From: Gammaproteobacteria bacterium UBA5078
GTDB lineage: Bacteria > Pseudomonadota > Gammaproteobacteria > Pseudomonadales > Pseudohongiellaceae
Direction of reading: 5' to 3'
Assembly (NCBI GenBank): GCA_002416505.1
Contig: DIAM01000013.1
Location: 9,814-73,813, forward strand
DNA length: 64,000 nt
Position 1 is the first letter of the stretch. Every line of letters begins with the position of its first letter. A program made the position numbers and the translations under genes. The notes below the pieces were generated by a model that was not told the DNA's origin, did no database searches, and saw only the letters and a list, made by a program, of their open reading frames with translations. Of this stretch, positions 44,619 through 51,847 are shown piece after piece.

Positions 44619-47600
44619 CTATCCGGCCTTAAATACGACGTGGACAGCGAGTAATTCAATACTAGCCTGCTTCATGCATTGGTGCAGTTGCATGGTCTGT
44701 TCTTTGAGATATTCGATCTCCGACTCTCTGACATTGGGGTTGACCTGCTTCAATGCAACCAGGCGCTTGATCTCGCCGGTCTGGGTCTTGAGCATGTCGT
44801 TGCTGGCAGCGCCGACCTTGATGGCCATCTGCGCCTGTGCCTTCGCCTCGCCCTTGCGTAACAGGTCGATGATGCGGGCCTGATGTTCGCTGATCAGGCC
44901 TGCGGCCTCGTGCTTGTCGATATAGCGCAGCCTGTGGCGCACTGGGTCGAGTGATACCTTGGCCGCGCGCTCCTCTTCGATCTCGGGCACGAGGGTATAG
45001 CAGAAGCTGGTGGCGGGTAGGTAGCGCGACATCTGCAGGTGTTTCGGGGCGGGGGCGAGGATACGATAGATCGCCTCGATCACGAATTCCTGCTCCGTAA
45101 TACCCGCCTCGCGTCCGTTTATGGCCGGCAATAGGCTGACTGCCGCGCCGCCCTGGGGCGAGTCCAGCACCATGTCGATGGCGCCGCGCACCATGGGATG
45201 CTGCCAGGTCAGGAACTGGATGTCCTCGCGGTGCAGGCTCAGCTGGCGAGCGAAGGTGACGCCGATGCCGTCGTCTGGCAGGCCGGGGAATGAGTCGACG
45301 ATCATCTCCTCGGTAGGATGGATGATATAGCTGTCGTCGGCATTGTGTTCGTAGTGGATGCCGAAGGCGTCGAAGGCCTCCTTCATATAGTCCTCTGGCG
45401 TGCAGGCAGCCTCGAACTCTTCAATCTGCTGTACCGTTTGTTCCGCACTCTGCTTATTGAAGGAGTTGATCTCCAGCAGGCGGTCGCGGCCCTGCTCTAG
45501 CTCGGCGTTCAAGGTCTGGTTGAGCTGCTTGGCATCCTGCAGGAATTGCTCGAAGTCTGCGGAGTCGAGTTTGGGGGCCAGCAGGAGCTCGTGCAGGGCG
45601 CTCTCGTATTGTCGGTAGACGCGATAGGCCGCCGGCGCCACGAAGAGGAAGGCGTTGAGCGACTCTTGGTACCACCGAAACAGCGCCTCTTGTGCGCTGC
45701 CTTCGAAGATCGGCACATGAATCTGAATGGTGTGTTTCTGGCCGATGCGATCCAGACGCCCGATGCGCTGCTCTAATAGGTCTGGGTTTAGCGGCAAGTC
45801 GAACAGGATCATGTGGCGGCAGAACTGGAAGTTACGGCCCTCGCTGCCGATCTCCGAGCACACCAGAATCTGTGCGCTGCTCTCGGTGCCGGCGAAATAG
45901 GCTGCGGCGCGGTCGCGATCCAGTAGATCCATGTGGCGATGAAACACGCTGCTGCGGATGCCGGCGTTCACACGTAGGTATTTCTCCAGACTCATGGCGG
46001 TGACGTCTTGGGCGCAGATCAGCAGCACCTTCTCGCCGCGATTGCTCTGCAGGAAGTCCACTAGCCATTTCACGCGCGGATCAACCGAGGTCCACGGCAG
46101 GCTCTGCTGCGCCTCTTCCTCGTCCATCAGGGCGCTGGCGCTGATATAGGCCATCTCTGGCTTGAGATGGGTCTCGAGCGCCTCTGGCCGGGCGATGCGC
46201 AGATCGTCATAGGCCGGGGGCAGTGGCAGCAGATAGGGGTGCACCTCGCGGCTCGGGAAGCCGGTTAGGGATTTACGGGTGTTGCGGAACAGGATGCGGC
46301 CGGTGCCGTGTTGGTCGAGCAACATGCGCACCAAGCGCTCCCGTGCCTCGTTCTGCGCGGTGCCGCTGGCGGTGCTGGAAGGCAACAGGGGCGAGAGTAT
46401 CTGGTTAACGCCCTTGGGCTCATGCCGAGTCGCCAAGACTGCCTCTAGGTCATCGAGCTGAGTGGCCGACAGGCTAGACTTGCTGACCAGCGCGTTAATA
46501 GTCGCTGCGAGGTCGTGATAGTTGGCGTGCTCCTCGTGATAGGCCTCGTAGTCCGTGAAGCGATTAGGGTCGAGCAGCTGCAGCAGGGCGAAGTGATTCT
46601 CCTGGCCCATCTGCTCGGGCGTCGCAGTGAGCAGCAGGATGCCGCGGCTAGACTCGGCGATGCGCTTGACCATGGCATAGTCGGTGCGCTTCTTGCGACG
46701 CGGGTCCGCGCTCGGTGCACTGTGCACCGCATCGTCACGCAGGTGGTGCGCCTCGTCGACGATACACAGGTCCCATTCGCCATTGATGGCGAACTCATAC
46801 CATTGGGGCTGGTTCTGGAATAGGTCCACACTGGTCAGGACCAATTGCTCCTCCATGAAGGGGTTACGCCCGCCGCCTTCCTCGTCGGCCATGGCCTCGA
46901 GTATCTCGCTGCAACGCTCGTCGTCATAGAGGCTGAAATGTAGGCTGAAGCGGCGCAGCATCTCGACTAGCCACTGATTGAGCAGTGCGTCGGGCACGAT
47001 GATCAATACGCGACTGGCAAGCCCTGTCACCAGTTGCTGCTGCAGGATCAGGCCTGCTTCGATGGTCTTGCCGAGACCCACTTCGTCCGCCAGCATCACC
47101 CGTGGCGCGAAACGCGAGGCGACCTCGGAGGCGATATAGAGTTGGTGCGGGATAAGATCGGTGCGGCCGCTACACAGGCCTAATACGCGGGACTTCTCGA
47201 TGTCGCCTAGGCGCTCTAGCGTGTGTTTGCGCAGGTAAAACCACTGCGAGGCATCGGTCTGCCCGGAGAATAGGCGCTCGATGGGCTTGTTCAAGGCGAG
47301 GGTGTCGCTGAGCAGCGACTCGGGTAGCTTGATCGTCTCGGTCACGTCGTCGGCGAGATGGGAGTGGTAGATTACGGTGTTGTCGAGGGTGAACACCTCG
47401 ATCACGATCAGCTCGTCGCCGTGCAGGGTGGTGATGGTGTCGCCAGCCGAGAACACGATGCGGTTAAGAGGCGCCTGTTGACGGGCGTAGCGGCGCTGCT
47501 GATCGCAGGAACGGAAGGCCAGGGTGACGGTACGATGGTCGACATCGGCGACGATGCCCAGGCCCAGTTCGGGTTCTGTTTCGCTGAGCCAGCGCTGCCC

Positions 47601-47627
47601 GAGGGCAAAGGTATGGAGGGTATGCAT
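44619..47627 (-). CDS. rapA: RNA polymerase-associated ATPase RapA
   Basis: A 1002-residue Swi2/Snf2 protein. N-terminal Tudor-like domains (FALGQRWLSETEPELGLGIV), Walker A LADEVGLGKTIEAGLIL near residue 180, DEAHH box in LCIVDEAHHLRDDA, helicase C-terminal lobe (CSEIGSEGRNFQFCRHMILFDLP, then LEQRIGRLDRIGQ), and a long RapA-specific C-terminus. It recycles RNA polymerase after termination. It follows rbgA on the same strand and starts 27 bp upstream of the M16 protease gene, so those two are probably co-transcribed. Confidence 0.97.
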   Translation of the reverse strand: MHTLHTFALGQRWLSETEPELGLGIVADVDHRTVTLAFRSCDQQRRYARQQAPLNRIVFSAGDTITTLHGDELIVIEVFTLDNTVIYHSHLADDVTETIKLPESLLSDTLALNKPIERLFSGQTDASQWFYLRKHTLERLGDIEKSRVLGLCSGRTDLIPHQLYIASEVASRFAPRVMLADEVGLGKTIEAGLILQQQLVTGLASRVLIIVPDALLNQWLVEMLRRFSLHFSLYDDERCSEILEAMADEEGGGRNPFMEEQLVLTSVDLFQNQPQWYEFAINGEWDLCIVDEAHHLRDDAVHSAPSADPRRKKRTDYAMVKRIAESSRGILLLTATPEQMGQENHFALLQLLDPNRFTDYEAYHEEHANYHDLAATINALVSKSSLSATQLDDLEAVLATRHEPKGVNQILSPLLPSSTASGTAQNEARERLVRMLLDQHGTGRILFRNTRKSLTGFPSREVHPYLLPLPPAYDDLRIARPEALETHLKPEMAYISASALMDEEEAQQSLPWTSVDPRVKWLVDFLQSNRGEKVLLICAQDVTAMSLEKYLRVNAGIRSSVFHRHMDLLDRDRAAAYFAGTESSAQILVCSEIGSEGRNFQFCRHMILFDLPLNPDLLEQRIGRLDRIGQKHTIQIHVPIFEGSAQEALFRWYQESLNAFLFVAPAAYRVYRQYESALHELLLAPKLDSADFEQFLQDAKQLNQTLNAELEQGRDRLLEINSFNKQSAEQTVQQIEEFEAACTPEDYMKEAFDAFGIHYEHNADDSYIIHPTEEMIVDSFPGLPDDGIGVTFARQLSLHREDIQFLTWQHPMVRGAIDMVLDSPQGGAAVSLLPAINGREAGITEQEFVIEAIYRILAPAPKHLQMSRYLPATSFCYTLVPEIEEERAAKVSLDPVRHRLRYIDKHEAAGLISEHQARIIDLLRKGEAKAQAQMAIKVGAASNDMLKTQTGEIKRLVALKQVNPNVRESEIEYLKEQTMQLHQCMKQASIELLAVHVVFKAG

Positions 47628-47672
47628 AGAGCCGGGGTGTTTCCTAAGAGGGTTGTCGAGCGCTGTATTTTA

Positions 47673-47715
47673 GCCGATTAGAGGGTGGCTTGAGAAACAT
47701 CAATCCCTAATCGGC
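47673..47715 (-). terminator. Possible hairpin between rbgA and rapA
   Basis: GCCGATTAG at 47673-47681 pairs with CTAATCGGC at 47707-47715 around a 25-base loop. No clear T-run on the minus strand; weak support for partial termination of rbgA. Confidence 0.3.
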
Positions 47716-47721
47716 ACAATT

Positions 47722-48645
47722 CTATTGTGGAGCTTGTTCTTGCTGAAGGCGCGGGGGGCGCTCCAGCGACATCGGTCCGAAGCGTCCGGCCCGATAATCG
47801 TTGATGATGAGCTCGGCGACACGGTTCCAGTCGACGTCTTTGTTCTTGCGCACACAGCCCCGGGACACCGCGAGCTCGCGCAGGAAGACTTCGCTGTCGG
47901 CGGGCAGTTCGTCGACCTTATAACGCTCCTTGAGGCGCTCGGGGAACTGATCGATCAGCACCTGGGCGGCAAATACGGCGACCTCGGTAGACTCCATCGC
48001 GGTAGCGCGGATAGCGCCGGAAAGGGCTAGGCGGTAGGCGGCAGTCTGATCTTCGAGTTTGGGCCACAGTACCCCTGGGGTATCCACGAGGAACCAGTGG
48101 TCGTTGAGCCGCACGCGCTGCTGGCCCTTGGTAATGGCGGGCTCGTTGCCGGTGCGGGCGATCTTCTTGCCGAGCAATGTGTTCATGATGGACGACTTGC
48201 CGACATTGGGGATGCCGACGATGAGCACCTGGTTCTTATGATTCTGCTTCTTCCAGGCACGCAGGGCGGCGGCATCGGGGTTGCTCGGAACAGTCTCTTC
48301 GACGACGGGCTTGGCGGCATTGACCTTGCGCATGAGTTTCTGGCACAGAAACAGGACGTCGGAGGTCTCTAGGCGTTTCTCTTTGGAGCTAGTCGCGGCG
48401 TAGGCTAGGGGCTGTGCGTTGTAGTAGTCGAGCCATTCGCGGGTTATATGAGGGTTGGCGAGATCGGCTTTATTGAGCACGTGCAGGCAGGGTTTGCCTT
48501 TGCGCATGGCCTTGAGCATGGGGTTAGAGCTGGCCTGGGGCATGCGGGCGTCTAGTACTTCAATAACGACGTCGATGTCCTTAATAAGCGCGGCCATTTC
48601 CTTGTTGGCCTTATGCATGTGGCCGGGGTACCAGGAGATTGCCAT
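47722..48645 (-). CDS. Ribosome biogenesis GTPase (RbgA/YlqF family)
   Basis: A 307-residue circularly permuted GTPase: the G4 motif NKADLANP precedes the P-loop GIPNVGKSSIMNTLL, and G3 follows as DTPGVLWPK. The N-terminal block AISWYPGHMHKANKEMAAL is the YlqF signature. The Bacillus homologue RbgA acts in late 50S assembly; role in this organism inferred. Next gene on the strand is rapA. Confidence 0.92.
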   Translation of the reverse strand: MAISWYPGHMHKANKEMAALIKDIDVVIEVLDARMPQASSNPMLKAMRKGKPCLHVLNKADLANPHITREWLDYYNAQPLAYAATSSKEKRLETSDVLFLCQKLMRKVNAAKPVVEETVPSNPDAAALRAWKKQNHKNQVLIVGIPNVGKSSIMNTLLGKKIARTGNEPAITKGQQRVRLNDHWFLVDTPGVLWPKLEDQTAAYRLALSGAIRATAMESTEVAVFAAQVLIDQFPERLKERYKVDELPADSEVFLRELAVSRGCVRKNKDVDWNRVAELIINDYRAGRFGPMSLERPPRLQQEQAPQ

Positions 48646-48813
48646 AGGATGTTCTTGTCTCAGCAGAATTGAGCGCGAATTCTACCGTGTATGCCGCTCT
48701 AATACACGTTTAATGGCAATCGCTAGCTTAGGCGTTGGGCTTGTAATACTGCTGGTGAGTCCTGATATTGAGGTCAATGCTAGTTGATCGGGTAAGTGTT
48801 TTGTAAGTCATAT

Positions 48814-48841
48814 TGCTTCGTGCTTCGTGCTTCGTAGCTCG
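48814..48841 (+). repeat. Short tandem repeat beside palindrome copy A
   Basis: TGCTTCG repeated three times plus a diverged fourth unit TAGCTCG, 7-bp period, directly abutting the palindromic element at 48841. Confidence 0.8.
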
Positions 48842-48960
48842 CGCTGGCTGTCGGGTATAGGGTTTCCGGAACCGCCAAAGGGCGCACATCCCTGTGCAGG
48901 CTCGACGTGCGCCGTCCTGGCGCCCGACGTTCCTGAACCCCTATACCCGACATCCAGCGC
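48841..48960. repeat. Nested-palindrome element, copy A
   Basis: A 120-bp imperfect palindrome. Outer arms of 30 bp (48841-48870 and 48931-48960) match at 27 positions. The core between them has GGCGCAC..GTGCGCC (48881-48887 with 48907-48913), the short hairpin GCAC-ATCCCT-GTGC at 48884-48897, and CCTGGCGCCCGACG. Core shared with copies at 22413 and 49070; outer arms differ. It lies in the 750-bp gap between rbgA and bolA. Confidence 0.8.
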
Positions 48961-49069
48961 TGATATTGCGCGAGGTTTATAGTTTAACGTATTGATAAAT
49001 ATCTGTATAAATGATCTTGAATGAACGCTTTTGAACGAAATCTATTAACCATTGATTGGCGTTTTAAAA

Positions 49070-49239
49070 GAGCCGCGAGGGAGGCATGGAAGTGCAGGAG
49101 CGTCGGGCGCCAGGTCGATAAATTGCTCCTGCATTTTCGGCACTCCCGCCATCCATGGCGGTCGGACGCGCACGTCGAGCCTTCACAGGGATGTGAGCAT
49201 TTTGGCGTCTCCGGCAATTCCATGCCTTCCTCGTGGCTC
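49070..49239. repeat. Nested-palindrome element, copy B, inverted, with core insertion
   Basis: A 170-bp relative of copy A in opposite orientation. Outer arms 49070-49099 and 49210-49239 match at 26 of 30 positions. Read on the minus strand the core runs GCCGGAGACGCC, CACATCCCTGTG, GGCTCGACGTGCGC, then about 50 extra bases with a further hairpin (CCGCCATCCATGGCGG at 49147-49162), then CCTGGCGCCCGACGCTCCTGC. Confidence 0.8.
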
Positions 49240-49241
49240 GA

Positions 49242-49317
49242 GCAACGAAGTGATTCGGTTCAAGCAATGGAGTGATTCGGTGCAAGCAACGGAGTAATTT
49301 GGTTCAGCAACGAAGTA
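49242..49317 (+). repeat. 22-bp tandem repeat, 3.5 units
   Basis: Units at 49242-49263, 49264-49285, 49286-49306 and a partial one at 49307-49317, each starting GCAAYGRAGTRATT. Directly abuts palindrome copy B and lies 80 bp before bolA. No spacer-like variable segments, so not a CRISPR. Confidence 0.85.
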
Positions 49318-49396
49318 TAAATGTTGAATGCTAGGGTTAAACAAGAAAAGAGCAGTAAACTGTCCGCAAATGTTAAAAAGTGAGAGAGAGTCTAGA

Positions 49397-49705
49397 ATGG
49401 ATATGCAGCGTAGTATTGAGGCGAGTTTGCGTGAGGCTTTGCTGTTGGAGCATTTGGATGTGCTCAATGAGAGCCATAATCATGGTGGGCCCGGCACACA
49501 GACTCACTATAAGGTTACTGCCGTCTCCACCGAGTTCGAAGGCATGGGCCCCGTGAAACGTCATCAGCGTTTATACGGTCTACTAACTGAGCAACTACAC
49601 AACGGCGTGCATGCCTTAGCCCTGCATACCTATACGCCAACCGAATGGGCCAAGAAGAACGGTGCTGCACCGCTTTCCCCCGACTGTTTGGGGGGTGGGC
49701 ACTAA
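49397..49705 (+). CDS. bolA: BolA family protein
   Basis: Start at ATG 49397 after GAGAGAGAGTCTAGA; the frame upstream runs into the repeat region and is not coding. The 102-residue product follows BolA closely: SIEASLREALLLEHLDVLNES, then SHNHGGPGTQTHYKVTAVS, the RHQRLYGLLTEQL helix and VHALALHTYTPTEWAK. The invariant His of the family is in HALALHTYTP. BolA proteins bind monothiol glutaredoxins and iron-sulfur clusters and affect morphology under stress. A terminator follows directly, so it is a single-gene unit. Confidence 0.95.
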   Translation: MDMQRSIEASLREALLLEHLDVLNESHNHGGPGTQTHYKVTAVSTEFEGMGPVKRHQRLYGLLTEQLHNGVHALALHTYTPTEWAKKNGAAPLSPDCLGGGH

Positions 49706-49707
49706 GT

Positions 49708-49738
49708 CCTTATAGCTTGCTTTATAAGGCTTTTTTTG
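49708..49738 (+). terminator. Intrinsic terminator of bolA
   Basis: CCTTATA (49708-49714) pairs with TATAAGG (49723-49729), followed by CTTTTTTTG. It lies right after the bolA stop on the same strand. Confidence 0.9.
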
Positions 49739-49781
49739 TTACGGTGCCGCTGTTTTCTAATTACGGGATAAAGATTACTTA

Positions 49782-50615
49782 ATGTTCAGACTATTTGCTT
49801 ACCCAAGATCCTCTGCTCTTGTGCGCGCCGGCCTGATCGTGATTTTAGCATCCCTGCCACTGGCCCTTTACGTCAAAGTACGACAAGTTGACGAACAAGT
49901 GGTCGTGGAAGAGAGCGTTGTGCCGGTCGAAACCAGTGTCGAGAGCACGCTGCCAAACTTCGAAGCGATCACCAATATCGATTTGAAGAAGGAAACCTTC
50001 TTCACCTATTTTAATGCCTATATCGAGGCAGAAAATAAACGCATCCTAGAGCGCCGCGCGAAAGTGCAGCTGTACGCCAATATCCTTGCCACTGGCGGCG
50101 ACTTGAGCGCCACGGAGCAGGAAACCCTAGACGAGTTCGCCTTGCAGTATCGATTACAGGACAGCGAGCTGTCGCCAGTCGATCTGATAGACGAGTTGCT
50201 AGTGCGTGTCGACATCATTCCCGTGTCTCTAGCTTTGGCGCAGGCCGCAACCGAGTCTGCGTGGGGAACCTCTCGCTTTGCTCGCGAGGGCAATAATATC
50301 TTCGGGCAGTGGTGTTTCGATGAGGGCTGTGGGCTCGTGCCAGGCCAGCGTGCCGACGATGCTAGCCATGAGGTTAGGTCCTTTGCCACGGTAGAGGCCT
50401 CTATCCGCGCTTATTTCCGCAACCTCAACACCAACCCTAGTTACGCGTATCTACGCGAACTGCGCGCCCAGATGCGCATGAAGGAAAAGCCACTAGACTC
50501 CCGCGCCCTCGCGCAGGGCCTATTGCGTTACTCGGAGCGCGGTCACGTATACATCAGCGAGCTCCATGACATCATCCGCATCAACGACTTACTGTCCCGC
50601 GACGGACAGAGTTAA
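49782..50615 (+). CDS. Bax-like glucosaminidase-domain protein
   Basis: A 277-residue protein with one N-terminal membrane segment (about 14-28), an acidic/helical linker and a C-terminal lysozyme-like domain (about 140-270). AQAATESAWGTSRFAREGNNIFGQWCF contains the catalytic Glu and the GNNxFGxW motif; EVRSFATVEASIRAYFRNLNTN and LRYSERGHVYISEL complete the fold. It resembles Escherichia coli Bax, a peptidoglycan N-acetylglucosaminidase-like inner-membrane protein. It ends nine bases from the converging deacetylase gene. Confidence 0.9.
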   Translation: MFRLFAYPRSSALVRAGLIVILASLPLALYVKVRQVDEQVVVEESVVPVETSVESTLPNFEAITNIDLKKETFFTYFNAYIEAENKRILERRAKVQLYANILATGGDLSATEQETLDEFALQYRLQDSELSPVDLIDELLVRVDIIPVSLALAQAATESAWGTSRFAREGNNIFGQWCFDEGCGLVPGQRADDASHEVRSFATVEASIRAYFRNLNTNPSYAYLRELRAQMRMKEKPLDSRALAQGLLRYSERGHVYISELHDIIRINDLLSRDGQS

Positions 50616-50624
50616 GTTCGCCGT

Positions 50625-51686
50625 TCAATCCTGATTCGTCGGGGTTGAGCGGGTCCAATCCTTCGAGTACCAGAAATAACGGTTCGAGCCACGCAGCGGT
50701 GCCGTGCATAGATAGCGATAGCGGCGCGAATTGAAGGTCTGATCCGTGCTCACTCGCAATAAGCCCTGCTCCTGATCCAACCACTCCATTTGCATAGGCT
50801 GGCTGCCCGCATAACAGGCTAGCTGGCGGAAATTGAAGTCGCCCGCGGCGAACTGCAGGGTGAGGCTAGGGTTGCGCTCCTGGGTCATCTGGCTTTCGGG
50901 GTCGACCTTAAGCAGGTGGAAGGATAGGGTCTGCACCTTCTGCTTGAAGTCGTTCAGATCGGTAAAGCTGCCGCCGAATGGAAAGCGGGGCAGCGCTAGG
51001 AAATCCGCATCGAAACCCACCGCGCCAGACTGCTGACCAATCCCCATAAAACCCAAATCCGCTAACATCGCCTTATTGGCTGGGTCGTACTCTCCATACG
51101 GGTAGGCGATGAACTTGTGATTCTGTCCTGTCTCGGCCTCGATGCGCTCCTGCGCCCTCAGTAGTTCTTCGCGCAGGCGTTGGTCTCTCGCGGCCATGTC
51201 TTCGCCGGGTAGGGCGTCCACCATATGGGGATGATTCTCCATGTGGTTGGCGATCGTGACACCTGCATCACTCATCTGTTTGACCTGTGCCCAGCTCATA
51301 TAGCCAGACATGGAATCGTTGAGGGGCTGGGTGTTAACGAATAGGGTGAAGGGGAAGCCGTACTCCTGCAGGATCGGGAAGGCGGTATCGAAGATCGAGC
51401 TATAGCCGTCGTCGAAGGTAATGGCCACACTCTTATCGGGAATCTGGCGACGCTCCCGCAGTGCCTCGAGCAGCTCGGGGAGGGGCATGACATTGAAGCC
51501 CTCGTCGCGCAGGTGGTCTAGGTGCTGCCTGAATACCGCTGGCGCCACGCTGGTGGAGGCTGGTGTCGACTCCGATACGTGGTGATAGAGGGTGATGGTG
51601 GCGTGCTCTGCGGCTTGGATGGGGGCGCAGGCGATGGCAAGGGCGCCTAAGAGCAGGTTCAGGGTGGCGGTGGGTCGTCGATTCAT
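50625..51686 (-). CDS. Secreted polysaccharide deacetylase (NodB family)
   Basis: Start at ATG 51686 after AAAGGATTTT, which gives a signal peptide (residues 1 to about 25, ending PIQAA); the 49-residue longer frame is rejected. The 353-residue product has the NodB motifs: metal-binding Asp pair in VAITFDDGYSS, the His pair in NHMENHPHM, and AYPYGEYDP. A beta-rich C-terminal domain of about 90 residues follows, of unknown role. It should remove N- or O-acetyl groups from a cell-wall or exported polysaccharide. Convergent with the glucosaminidase gene, divergent from fadB. Confidence 0.9.
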   Translation of the reverse strand: MNRRPTATLNLLLGALAIACAPIQAAEHATITLYHHVSESTPASTSVAPAVFRQHLDHLRDEGFNVMPLPELLEALRERRQIPDKSVAITFDDGYSSIFDTAFPILQEYGFPFTLFVNTQPLNDSMSGYMSWAQVKQMSDAGVTIANHMENHPHMVDALPGEDMAARDQRLREELLRAQERIEAETGQNHKFIAYPYGEYDPANKAMLADLGFMGIGQQSGAVGFDADFLALPRFPFGGSFTDLNDFKQKVQTLSFHLLKVDPESQMTQERNPSLTLQFAAGDFNFRQLACYAGSQPMQMEWLDQEQGLLRVSTDQTFNSRRYRYLCTAPLRGSNRYFWYSKDWTRSTPTNQD

Positions 51687-51847
51687 AAAATCCTTTGTGC
51701 TGGCGCCGCGGCGGGCTGCGTTATTGAGCGTTTCATTTTGCAGTAAGCTACCGGGCCGGGCAAGCGCAGTGCGGTAGCTACGCGCCTGTCTATAGGCGCC
51801 GACATTGACTATAATGCCCGCCTTTACGACCACGTTGGAGGTGAGAA

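Noticed and set aside
49242..49317. Tandem repeat considered as a small CRISPR array
   Set aside because: Units are contiguous with no spacers, and no cas gene is present.
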